From IMG/VR virus record IMGVR_UViG_3300022752_000057, positions 1 to 64,000 of that record: a stretch of DNA of 64,000 bases; one strand, given 5' to 3'. Position 1 is the stretch's first letter, and each line of letters starts with the position of its first letter. The notes under the pieces are model-generated. The model had not been told where the DNA came from. It made no database searches and saw nothing but the letters and a program-made list of their open reading frames with translations. This document shows positions 52,536 through 59,832 of the stretch, piece after piece. This DNA comes from a virus. The translations under genes were made by a program, and so were the position numbers.

Positions 52536-52717
52536 CTAAAGAAAAACAAATAGCAGTTAAAATGGATGCTCGTACTGCTGCTGCAGTTCGTCAAGTTCTA
52601 TTTGATGCACAGAAAGGATATACTTATGATGAAGTAAGTGTTCCTCCTCGTGTTTCTGATATTCGTTCGGTTATTCAAACTATTGATGATGGTATTAGTG
52701 TAGTGCTTGGTGTCTAA
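52532..52717 (+). CDS. Small protein after mazG (61 aa)
   Basis: GTG start overlapping the mazG stop (GTGA); a later ATG at 52562 is the alternative. Begins MTKEKQIAVKMDARTAAAVRQ and ends DDGISVVLGV. Alpha-beta composition; VRQVLFDAQKGYTYDEVSVPPRV is typical of a small cyanophage family without named function. Confidence 0.6.
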   Translation: MTKEKQIAVKMDARTAAAVRQVLFDAQKGYTYDEVSVPPRVSDIRSVIQTIDDGISVVLGV

Positions 52718-52723
52718 TAAATA
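52716..52723 (+). promoter_or_regulatory. Late-promoter-like octamer before the 52745 gene
   Basis: AATAAATA overlapping the upstream stop, 21 bases before the ATG. Confidence 0.45.
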
Positions 52724-52744
52724 CTTAGAAAAAAGAAAAAAACA

Positions 52745-53260
52745 ATGTACTTTTCTGAGTGGAGAAAACAACAAAGGTTGAGAGAAGGTCTCAACCTTTT
52801 TAAACTACCAGCACATCAAATCACAGCAAAAGATTTTGATAAAATTGTGTCAGTGTTTGTTCCTTATGCAAAAAAATATTTGAAACTCAGAACTACACCA
52901 AAAATTAATTTTGTTAAAGATCAAAAATTTGCCAGTAAAGTTGGTGCATTTGGACAAATCAACGGTAAAAATCAAATTACCATTGATATTTTAGATCGGC
53001 ATCCTATGGATATTTTAAGAACTCTTTCTCACGAATTAGTTCATTTAAAGCAGCATGAGAGTGGAAAAAATGGATCTGGACATGTTGGCAGCGATACTGA
53101 AAATGAATCTAATATGATTGCGGGTATACTGTTGAGAAAATTTGGTGCTGAGTATTCGGAACTATTTGAGTTGTCTTCTATAAAAGAAGAAGAGAAAAAG
53201 AAAAGAAAGATTAAGTCAAAAATAGATGACTATGAACATTATCCGGTAGAACTAGTTTGA
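52745..53260 (+). CDS. Zinc metalloprotease-like protein, possibly packaged
   Basis: 171 residues. HExxH motif in LSHELVHLKQHE (H96), with a downstream DTENESNMIAGILLRKFG that could provide a third ligand, as in gluzincin-type peptidases. The N-terminus MYFSEWRKQQRLREG contains Leu-Arg-Glu, which fits the gp21 cut rule, so it may be processed and packaged. The C-terminus is Lys/Glu-rich. Late octamer upstream. Peptidase activity is inferred. Confidence 0.65.
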   Translation: MYFSEWRKQQRLREGLNLFKLPAHQITAKDFDKIVSVFVPYAKKYLKLRTTPKINFVKDQKFASKVGAFGQINGKNQITIDILDRHPMDILRTLSHELVHLKQHESGKNGSGHVGSDTENESNMIAGILLRKFGAEYSELFELSSIKEEEKKKRKIKSKIDDYEHYPVELV

Positions 53261-53262
53261 TT

Positions 53263-53270
53263 TATAAATA
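53263..53270 (+). promoter_or_regulatory. T4-type late promoter (cassette copy 2)
   Basis: TATAAATA followed by ACTAAAAAGTATTTGTAAA and the ATG at 53291, the same cassette and spacing as before 34545. Confidence 0.7.
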
Positions 53271-53290
53271 ACTAAAAAGTATTTGTAAAA

Positions 53291-54223
53291 ATGGATCCTA
53301 AAGAACTGCGTGGTTTAATGGAAGCATATTCAGAAGTTTATGCTCCTGCTGATGAACTTTATGAGGGATATATGAGTCCTGAAAAAAAGATTAAACCATC
53401 TCCAACTCGTGGTGGACGCCCAACTGGAGATATGAGAAAACCATATAATGATACTATGAGAAGACAGGATCAATTGGCAATATCAAAAGGAAAACCATAT
53501 AATGATAAAGTAAAAAAGGACAGTCCAATTCAGTATAAAAGTAATGAAGAGTATGTTGGCGAAGCAAAGAGAGTCCAAATGTATGGACAATCTGGAATGA
53601 GTAGTGATTATGATGAAAGAAACTTAAAAAATAGAGGCGATTTAAGTAAGAGAGATGCTGGATCAATCGCAAGATCACGATTAAAAGGTGAACCATCCGC
53701 AGTAGGTAGAGTAAGAGGATCTTCGCCTCACATTGACGGGCGTCGTATTAATAATGAAGAAGTAGATTTTTACGATATTGTTCTTTCATATCTCCTTGAT
53801 GAGGGATATGCGGAAACAGCAGAAGCAGCAGAAGCCATTATGGTGAATATGAGTGAAGAGTGGAGAGATAGTATTCTTGATGAAGCATATGTTGATTATA
53901 GAAGAGGAAAATTACCTAGTGGTAGAACTCCTCAACAAGCAGCAAAAGGAAGAGAAAGTGCTCTAAAAGCAAGACAAAAAAAAGATGAAGTTCTTGGAAA
54001 AGGGAGCAACCCCGAAACCTACCAACAAAGAGGTAGATTGTCGAAGCAAAGTGATACAGTTTCCCAAATGGATCGCGCCACTACTCTTGGTTCAAGATTT
54101 CCTACCCGTGGGAATCCAGGTATTGTAAGAGGTGAACCAAATACTGGTCGTCATCAATCTGCAATTACTAAGAGAGACGCAATCAAAACATCGAAAGAAG
54201 CAGATAAAAAAACTAGAGGTTGA
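53291..54223 (+). CDS. Probable packaged virion protein, paralogue of the 34545 gene
   Basis: 310 residues, strongly basic. Begins MDPKELRGLMEAYSEVY with Leu-Met-Glu before Ala, matching the gp21 cut rule and the N-terminus of the 34545 protein. Two copies of a KPYNDxx(R/K)K motif lie near residues 40-70. The central domain YDIVLSYLLDEGYAETAEAAEAI and NMSEEWRDSILDEAY is shared with 34545. The C-terminal 100 residues are Lys/Arg/Gln-rich. No enzyme motif seen. Ends at a bidirectional terminator. Confidence 0.65.
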   Translation: MDPKELRGLMEAYSEVYAPADELYEGYMSPEKKIKPSPTRGGRPTGDMRKPYNDTMRRQDQLAISKGKPYNDKVKKDSPIQYKSNEEYVGEAKRVQMYGQSGMSSDYDERNLKNRGDLSKRDAGSIARSRLKGEPSAVGRVRGSSPHIDGRRINNEEVDFYDIVLSYLLDEGYAETAEAAEAIMVNMSEEWRDSILDEAYVDYRRGKLPSGRTPQQAAKGRESALKARQKKDEVLGKGSNPETYQQRGRLSKQSDTVSQMDRATTLGSRFPTRGNPGIVRGEPNTGRHQSAITKRDAIKTSKEADKKTRG

Positions 54224-54244
54224 TATCAATTAGAGGATAATAAA

Positions 54245-54274
54245 AAAGGAGGGGATAAAACCCCTCCTTTAATT
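54245..54274. terminator. Bidirectional terminator between convergent genes
   Basis: AAAGGAGGGG (54245-54254), loop ATAAAA, CCCCTCCTTT (54261-54270), with A-rich left and T-rich right flanks. It serves both the plus-strand 53291 gene and the minus-strand gene. Confidence 0.88.
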
Positions 54275-54478
54275 TTATTTGGAACTTACAAAATCATTAA
54301 TGATTTCTGCTTGTTTAAGAACATGTTCCAAAGTAGGAAACTCTGGAAAATCCATCTTAATAGTATTCCTAGGTTCTTCGTTCCAACAACGAGCAGTATC
54401 ATGTTCAATACTAAATTTATCATTTAGCATGTTATATGCCTGCTTAAAAATTTCAAAGCGTAGTTCGTAAGGTGTCAT
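54275..54478 (-). CDS. Small minus-strand gene (67 aa)
   Basis: The only gene on the minus strand. Begins MTPYELRFEIFKQAYNML and ends KQAEIINDFVSSK. It has an AGGAGAA ribosome site 8 bases before its ATG and a consensus promoter further up, and it converges on a terminator. MTPYELRFEIF and FPEFPTLEHVLKQAE are conserved in my memory of cyanophage small proteins. Function unknown; its own host-type promoter suggests early expression. Confidence 0.75.
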   Translation of the reverse strand: MTPYELRFEIFKQAYNMLNDKFSIEHDTARCWNEEPRNTIKMDFPEFPTLEHVLKQAEIINDFVSSK

Positions 54479-54526
54479 AGGTATTCTCCTGTGTGTTTGT
54501 GTGCGATGTGTAAAACATCAAGGTGT

Positions 54527-54555
54527 ATTTTAAACTAAATATCTAAAAAAGTCAA
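54527..54555 (-). promoter_or_regulatory. Host-type promoter of the minus-strand gene
   Basis: On the minus strand TTGACT (54555-54550), a 17-base spacer and TAAAAT (54532-54527). The transcript leader of about 40-45 bases ends at the AGGAGAA site. It runs divergently from the gene at 54561. Confidence 0.75.
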
Positions 54556-54560
54556 CCGTA

Positions 54561-54794
54561 ATGAAAACCTTTCAGCAATTTTGTGAAGATGCTGCTTCTG
54601 ATTATGAAAGAGGAATGATTGCATATAGTGGGTCACCCCGCGCAAGACTTGCTGCTAGAAGAAGTGCAGCACAACAAAAATCACATACTGCATCATCAAG
54701 ATTTAGAGAAAAATCTTTACAAAAAGCAGCAGAAATAAAAGCAAGGCAACAAAAAGCAAGACAAGATTATGAAGAAAAAATGGGAAATAAATAA
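54561..54794 (+). CDS. Basic protein with capsid-targeting-like N-terminus (77 aa)
   Basis: Begins MKTFQQFCEDAASDYERG: the targeting pattern is clear but the cut site (C-E-D) departs from Leu/Ile-x-Glu. The rest is a Lys/Arg/Ala/Gln-rich helix (EKSLQKAAEIKARQQKARQD), as in small DNA-binding internal proteins. A CTAAATATCTAAAAA stretch resembling the late cassette precedes it. Predicted to be packaged. Confidence 0.62.
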   Translation: MKTFQQFCEDAASDYERGMIAYSGSPRARLAARRSAAQQKSHTASSRFREKSLQKAAEIKARQQKARQDYEEKMGNK

Positions 54795-54810
54795 ATCGCA
54801 AGGTTGCTCT

Positions 54811-54840
54811 AACCCACTTGACTTTTAGTTGAGTGGGTTT
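54811..54840 (+). terminator. Terminator overlapping the tRNA promoter
   Basis: AACCCACT (54811-54818) pairs with AGTGGGTT (54832-54839), with a short T-tract. The loop contains the -35 box of the next promoter. Confidence 0.75.
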
Positions 54841-54846
54841 TATAAT
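54818..54846 (+). promoter_or_regulatory. Host-type promoter for tRNA-Ala
   Basis: TTGACT (54818-54823), a 17-base spacer and TATAAT (54841-54846), 10 bases before the tRNA. Confidence 0.85.
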
Positions 54847-54856
54847 GTTTAAGTGA

Positions 54857-54928
54857 GGGGTGTTCGTATAACGGTTATTACTCTGGATTTGCATTCCAGC
54901 AATAAGGATTCGATTTCCTTACACTCCA
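54857..54928 (+). tRNA. tRNA-Ala (anticodon TGC)
   Basis: Cloverleaf folded by hand: acceptor GGGGTGT with ACACTCC (one G-U pair at 3-70, the classic alanine identity element), D-arm 66-81, anticodon stem CTGGA/TCCAG with loop TTTGCAT (TGC at 54890-54892), a 4-base variable loop, and T-arm AAGGA/TCCTT with loop TTCGATT. The discriminator is A; CCA is not encoded. It would read GCA codons, frequent in this AT-rich genome. Confidence 0.85.
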
Positions 54929-54959
54929 CTTCTAAATACTTGAAAAGTATTTGAGTATT

Positions 54960-55913
54960 ATGTCATCAAACACTCCTGGAGCTGATATTAATGAAATACA
55001 CCTTTCCGTCCTTTTAAATGGAAACTCTTATCCGGATGCTACTACCCAACAAAAATTTTCACAAAGAGTTTCGAGTTTACTAAAACAAAATAAACGATCT
55101 GAAGTTTTAGATCAAGAAGGAAGAGCAGTGGCTCAATATAATAAATTTGTAGAATTTCTTAAAAATAAAAATATGGGATCCCCGGTGAATGCGTGGTGGA
55201 CTGCTAGACCCGGATTTTCATTTAATTCTGTCATTGGATTTTCAGTCGATCAAAGAAAAAACCCTACAGATGTTTTAGTTAAGACAGATAAAGGTATTTT
55301 TTATGGCATATCTGCAAAATCAACTAAGGCAGGAAAAACTGGATTTAAAAATCCAGGGATGGGAGCCATACAAACATCTTTAGGGTTAGGTTCTACAAAA
55401 CCATTCGATGCCATCATATCAAAATATAAATCTCAGTTGCTTTCTTCTGAACCAGCGTTGCAAAGTATTGCTGATAGTGATACTGCTAGAAATGCTTATT
55501 TCAAGAGTAATGAATCCTGGTATAAAACAAATATTATACCTGTGTACGCTTATCCTTGTTATGAAGAATTGAGAGATTATCTATACAATCATTTAACAAC
55601 TAAAATGGAAGTGTGGGAGCAACAGGTATTTTTGGGTCATGATTTTTTAAATGAAGATGAAGAAACTATGAAACTTCCCTACGTTAAAATTACAGGTAGC
55701 GGACAAAATGGAAAATATACTGCATCTCTTTTTGATCCAATAGCAGAATCTAAAATGACAAAAATTATTGCATATGGTGCGACTTTTGAAAAGAAAATTA
55801 CTACTGCACAAAATAGCATTCAAGTAAAGGCAAATAATCAAGACTTATTTCAAATTAGGTGGAAATTTGGCGAAAGAGCTTTTGCCTCTTCTATGAAATT
55901 GGAGGGAGCGTAA
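54960..55913 (+). CDS. Putative PD-(D/E)xK-like nuclease
   Basis: 317 residues from ATG 54960 (MSSNTPGADINEIHLSVLL); a TTG nine bases upstream is the alternative. Residues about 100-130 read NPTDVLVKTDKGIFYGISAKSTK: Asp followed after two strands by S-x-K resembles a PD-(D/E)xK nuclease core with the acidic residue replaced by Ser or shifted. NEIHL near the N-terminus could supply the first acidic residue. GFKNPGMG follows. Not a family I can name with certainty. It sits directly after the tRNA in the packaged-protein block. Confidence 0.6.
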   Translation: MSSNTPGADINEIHLSVLLNGNSYPDATTQQKFSQRVSSLLKQNKRSEVLDQEGRAVAQYNKFVEFLKNKNMGSPVNAWWTARPGFSFNSVIGFSVDQRKNPTDVLVKTDKGIFYGISAKSTKAGKTGFKNPGMGAIQTSLGLGSTKPFDAIISKYKSQLLSSEPALQSIADSDTARNAYFKSNESWYKTNIIPVYAYPCYEELRDYLYNHLTTKMEVWEQQVFLGHDFLNEDEETMKLPYVKITGSGQNGKYTASLFDPIAESKMTKIIAYGATFEKKITTAQNSIQVKANNQDLFQIRWKFGERAFASSMKLEGA

Positions 55914-55919
55914 AAATTA

Positions 55920-55927
55920 ATAAATAA
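55920..55927 (+). promoter_or_regulatory. Late-promoter-like octamer before the 55947 gene
   Basis: AATAAATA 19 bases before the ATG. Confidence 0.5.
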
Positions 55928-55946
55928 AGGTATAAGAACAAACAAT

Positions 55947-57227
55947 ATGAAGAGTTTTTTCCAATTTTTATCTGAAGCAGCTGAGTCGCAAGCAGCGATG
56001 CAGGCGAAGAAACTTGGTTTGCGTGGAGATGGGCATGGCGGATGGGTAGATCGTGCTGGAAAATATGTTGCAAGAACTGAGAAAGGAAAACTTGAATTTA
56101 TTAATAAAAGACAAGCGGGGCAGCAACAACCAACAGCAGAGAAGCAACCTGCAGGATCCGCTCCAACTGCACAACCTCAAGCAGCACAAGCACCAGCCCC
56201 AGCAGCACCACAAGCACCTGGAGCAACCCCACAAGGTCAGGAACAACCACAAGAATTCCCTCCACTGACTGTTGTATTTGGTCGTTTTAACCCACCAACG
56301 GTTGGTCACGAAAAACTTCTGAAGTCTGCAAAGAGAATTTCTGCTGGTGGAGACATTAAGATCTATCCATCAAGAACTGTAGATCCAAAGAAAAATCCAC
56401 TGGATCCCAATAAAAAAGTTTCGTTTATGAAGAAGATGTTCCCTGAGTTTAAGGACAACATCATTAACGATGATGAAATGAAGAGTATTTTTAACGTTTT
56501 AATTACTGCAAATGAAGATGGATATGCTACTGTTAATATAGTAGTTGGTTCAGATCGTCAAGCAGAATTTGAGAATCTTGCACAGAAGTATAATGGAGAT
56601 CTTTACAATTTTGATTTAATTCGTGTCGTTTCTGCTGGTGTTCGTGATGCTGATGCTGAGGGTGTAGAGGGAATGTCAGCATCTAAAATGAGAAAGGCAG
56701 TAATGGATGATGACTTTGATTCATTCCGCAGAGGAACACCAAAAACACTTGATGATGGAGATACACAAAATCTGTTTAATGCAGTTCGTCAAGGAATGGG
56801 AGTAAAGAAAACAAAGGTTAAAAAAGAATCATACTCTCTTTGGGAGATTGCTCCAAAGTATGATATGAGAAATCTTCGTGAGAATTATGTAAGAGGAAAA
56901 ATTTTTAGAATTGGCGATAAAGTTCAGAACTTAAATACTGGATTGATTGGTGAAGTCATGCGTAGAGGAACCAATCATTTAATCTGTGTGACCGAAGAAG
57001 GATATATGTTTAAGTCTTGGATTAAAGATTTGATGGAATATACTGAAGTCAAGATGGATAAAATGTATAGATTACCAGGAAAACCCAATACACTTGCAGG
57101 TACAACTGGATATTTAAAGTATGCAGTCCAACAAACTCCTGGATCAAAACTTGGAAAGGAAAACCTCCAACAGGGTGGTAGAGCATTTTTGGATTTCATA
57201 AATAAGTATAAGGTAAAAAGTAAGTAG
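55947..57227 (+). CDS. Nucleotidyltransferase with capsid-targeting peptide
   Basis: 426 residues. Begins MKSFFQFLSEAAES with a perfect gp21 site (Leu-Ser-Glu). Residues 55-105 are a Gln/Pro/Ala-rich linker. A nucleotidyltransferase fold follows: VVFGRFNPPTVGHEKLL (near 109-125, the T/H-x-GH motif) and SASKMRKAV (near 247, the second signature), as in NMN adenylyl-, cytidylyl- or phosphopantetheine adenylyltransferases. Residues 300-426 are a separate domain with KIFRIGDKVQNLNTGLIGEV, an SH3-like strand set. Predicted to be packaged in the head and ejected as an active enzyme. Substrate unknown; NAD-related is a guess. Confidence 0.75.
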   Translation: MKSFFQFLSEAAESQAAMQAKKLGLRGDGHGGWVDRAGKYVARTEKGKLEFINKRQAGQQQPTAEKQPAGSAPTAQPQAAQAPAPAAPQAPGATPQGQEQPQEFPPLTVVFGRFNPPTVGHEKLLKSAKRISAGGDIKIYPSRTVDPKKNPLDPNKKVSFMKKMFPEFKDNIINDDEMKSIFNVLITANEDGYATVNIVVGSDRQAEFENLAQKYNGDLYNFDLIRVVSAGVRDADAEGVEGMSASKMRKAVMDDDFDSFRRGTPKTLDDGDTQNLFNAVRQGMGVKKTKVKKESYSLWEIAPKYDMRNLRENYVRGKIFRIGDKVQNLNTGLIGEVMRRGTNHLICVTEEGYMFKSWIKDLMEYTEVKMDKMYRLPGKPNTLAGTTGYLKYAVQQTPGSKLGKENLQQGGRAFLDFINKYKVKSK

Positions 57228-57234
57228 AATTGCA

Positions 57235-59526
57235 ATGTCTATCAATCCTCTGAATGATATTTCTAGAGTTTATCTGGAGCAGGTTGCTGTACAAGATGGT
57301 GATCTTGATGAAGGAATGACAATGAAAGACTTCAAGCAACAAAGAAGTCGTCAAAAGCAAAAAGAAAAGAGAGCAGCAGATAAGATTGCTCCAGGGCGTA
57401 GAGCAGGTATGTCTTCATATGAAAGAGCAGTAAGACATCGTGCTAATGTGGACCCTGATTATGATTATGGTGATGAAGAAAGAGATTATCCTGGTGGAAT
57501 GACTAAAAATCCTAAAAAGGTTCGTAAGGCAAAAGCACTTGGAGAACTTGGTGAGTCTTCACATCTTGAGACTGATATGAAGAAACGTGCAGAAGCAAAT
57601 GAAAAGGCACGTAAAGAAATTATGAAAACCAAAGCTCATGCTGATATGGTGAAGGCAGCAAGAAAGCACTTTAATGAAGCAAAGAAAGGCGATGGTAACT
57701 TAGCAAATAACTACCCACCATATGATAAGGTCACCAGAGGAGATGTAATTGCTGGTGCTCTTGGAAAAGATGAAATGGGTGGTAAGAAAAAGAAAAAGGT
57801 AGAGGAAGGTAATGATGGTAACTTAGCAAACAACTATCCTCCATATGATAAGGTTACCAGAGGAGATGTGATTGCTGGAAGACTTGGTAAGGATCAAATG
57901 GGTGGTAAGAAAAAAGTAACTAAAGAAGGTTTCTCAAACTGGAGACAAGATCTTTCTGAGATAGTATCTCAAATTGAAGGGGATAAAAAAATTACAGAAA
58001 AGAAAGTACAAAACAAAATTACTATTAATCCAAAACTTGGCGAATCAGTAGAAGAACTGGGTGGAACTCTTCTTGAGATGGTAGAAATTGATGAGTTTGA
58101 TTTTATTGTTGAGTCTGCATATGATGAACTTCTTGATGAAGGGTATAGTGAGGATGACATTGAGGAAGCACTTGAGTATGCATTGACTGAAGCAAAAGTT
58201 ACCTTTGGGCATGATACTCCTGTTGAGAAAAAAAGAAATGGTCTTTTAGATGCAGCAAGAAAAAAACTTTCTGGAGTTAAAAAGGCAGCAAAGCAAGCAG
58301 TATCAACTGGAGCAAGAAAAGTTGCTAAAGGTGCTTTAAGTGTTGCTCGTAAGATAGAAGGTGGAGATAAATCTCCAAGTGCAGCACATACAAAAACAAG
58401 AAGTGCATCAACTTATCGTGGTGCAGGTACGGGAACAAAGGAAAGAGTAAGTAGTGGTTCTTATACTCCACCTGCTAAGAAGAAAGCAGAGAAACCTGCT
58501 GATCCTTGGGAGGGAAGTGCAACGACTCCTGCAAAACCAAAAACTAAAAAAGCAACAGCACCAAAAGCAAAAGCACCTACTGCAACCAAGAGAAAGAGAA
58601 AGTCTAAGTTGGATGATCTACTTGCTTCAGTAAGAAGTGAGAGTGTAATCAGTGATAGGGCAAAGAGAGTTGTTGGTGCTCAACGAGGTGGTTATCACGG
58701 TGATGATGATGAAATGAATCACCTCCAAAGTGCTGCTCAAAAATCAGTTAACAAAGCAACAAGCGGTAGTAATGTATCCAGAGCATCTGCATCTATTGCC
58801 GCAAAGAGAGCAGAAAAAACTGCAAGAGCAATGCATCCAAAACCAGGTGTTGGTGGTTATCGCATTGAGGGAACTCAGATTGATGAAAAAACTTTAACTG
58901 CCAGTGAGAAAAAAAAGAGAGAAGAAATAGCACAGTCAATGGATCTTGCTGATTTTGAAAGACGTTATCCTGGTCGTGGAATGGAAGTGAAGATGGCTAC
59001 TGCCACAAAAATGGCAAAAAAGATGGTAGAGCAGGCAATGGAACTGCAACCAAAAACACAATCTTCACAAAAACCAGATCAGCAACAAAAAAAAGTGCAG
59101 CAACAACAAGATAGAATGAAACAGCAAGAAGTTCAAATTCTTCAAAGAAAACTTCAGGCTTTGAGATCTGCCCCTAAGGGAACTGATCCATCAATTATGG
59201 CATCATATGAACCAGAAGGTGAAATGGTTGATGAATCAAGAGCAGAAGAAAAGAGAGGTCTTGGTTCCACTGGAGCACTAAGACAAAGACAAAAGACAAA
59301 AATCGGAGGTTATAATCCAGCAACTGGGCATTCTGGAGGACAAAATCCTCATCTAAGAGGTAAAGGTGGTGGAACCAAAGAACAAAGAAGAGCAGCAAGT
59401 CGTAGATATGTAGATCAACCAGGTGGAGTTTATGCTGCACCTGAAAACGAACAGGGTAAAGGTAGATATGTTGGTATGCAATATAAGAAAAGAGATCAAT
59501 CTCATATGCATTCGAGATTTGATTGA
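57235..59526 (+). CDS. Large basic, repeat-containing virion-internal protein
   Basis: 763 residues. Begins MSINPLNDISRVYLEQVAVQ; residues about 150-225 hold two tandem 41-codon repeats (DGNLANNYPPYDKV, then RGDVIAG). A central acidic helix region (ESAYDELLDEGYSEDDIEEALEYAL) resembles the EGYAE-type domain of the 34545 and 53291 proteins. Residues 340-470 are Ala/Lys/Pro-rich and histone-like, and the C-terminus is basic and Gly/Gln-rich. Probably binds packaged DNA. No catalytic motif. Confidence 0.65.
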   Translation: MSINPLNDISRVYLEQVAVQDGDLDEGMTMKDFKQQRSRQKQKEKRAADKIAPGRRAGMSSYERAVRHRANVDPDYDYGDEERDYPGGMTKNPKKVRKAKALGELGESSHLETDMKKRAEANEKARKEIMKTKAHADMVKAARKHFNEAKKGDGNLANNYPPYDKVTRGDVIAGALGKDEMGGKKKKKVEEGNDGNLANNYPPYDKVTRGDVIAGRLGKDQMGGKKKVTKEGFSNWRQDLSEIVSQIEGDKKITEKKVQNKITINPKLGESVEELGGTLLEMVEIDEFDFIVESAYDELLDEGYSEDDIEEALEYALTEAKVTFGHDTPVEKKRNGLLDAARKKLSGVKKAAKQAVSTGARKVAKGALSVARKIEGGDKSPSAAHTKTRSASTYRGAGTGTKERVSSGSYTPPAKKKAEKPADPWEGSATTPAKPKTKKATAPKAKAPTATKRKRKSKLDDLLASVRSESVISDRAKRVVGAQRGGYHGDDDEMNHLQSAAQKSVNKATSGSNVSRASASIAAKRAEKTARAMHPKPGVGGYRIEGTQIDEKTLTASEKKKREEIAQSMDLADFERRYPGRGMEVKMATATKMAKKMVEQAMELQPKTQSSQKPDQQQKKVQQQQDRMKQQEVQILQRKLQALRSAPKGTDPSIMASYEPEGEMVDESRAEEKRGLGSTGALRQRQKTKIGGYNPATGHSGGQNPHLRGKGGGTKEQRRAASRRYVDQPGGVYAAPENEQGKGRYVGMQYKKRDQSHMHSRFD
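57691..57912 (+). repeat. Two-copy tandem repeat, 123-bp period
   Basis: Units start at 57691 and 57814 (41 codons apart). Each encodes DGNLANNYPPYDKV and RGDVIAG with a Gly-Gly-Lys-Lys end. The two differ mainly by synonymous changes and ALGKDE versus RLGKDQ. Confidence 0.85.
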
Positions 59527-59566
59527 TTCCTAAATAAGACAGGATACTCTTCTAACGGAGGTTATT

Positions 59567-59752
59567 ATGTCAATTGCAGCAATTATCGCTTGGGCAAATG
59601 CTAATCAAGCACTTATCGCAACTGTACTTTTTGCAGTTTCGGAAGCACTTGGGGCAAACCCAAAAGTAAAATCAAACGGTATTCTTTCACTCATTCTTCT
59701 TCAGGTGCAAGCACAACTGAAGAATAAGGGTGCTAAAGATTTAACGCCTTAA
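59567..59752 (+). CDS. Small hydrophobic protein (61 aa)
   Basis: A GGAGG site precedes the ATG. The N-terminal 28 residues (MSIAAIIAWANANQALIATV to LFAVSEAL) form one hydrophobic segment, followed by NPKVKSNGILSLILLQVQAQLKNKG. It could be a small membrane or holin-like protein, or an amphipathic virion peptide. Sequence alone does not decide. Confidence 0.6.
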   Translation: MSIAAIIAWANANQALIATVLFAVSEALGANPKVKSNGILSLILLQVQAQLKNKGAKDLTP

Positions 59753-59762
59753 TTTTAAAAAT

Positions 59763-59791
59763 TGGGATTGATTTATCAGTCTCCATTTTTT
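59763..59791 (+). terminator. Imperfect terminator hairpin
   Basis: TGGGATTG pairs with CAGTCTCCA around a short loop with one bulge, followed by a T-run that merges into the next late octamer. Confidence 0.55.
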
Positions 59792-59798
59792 ATAAATA
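59791..59798 (+). promoter_or_regulatory. T4-type late promoter before the 59833 gene
   Basis: A perfect TATAAATA beginning at the end of the terminator's T-run, 34 bases before the ATG. Confidence 0.65.
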
Positions 59799-59832
59799 TT
59801 TCTACGCAATAAATTTAGTAAAGGTAAAAAGA

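Noticed and set aside
54881-54899. tRNA-Cys (anticodon GCA)
   Set aside because: A seven-base loop TTTGCAT places TGC at positions 34-36, and the G3-U70 pair is the alanine identity element.
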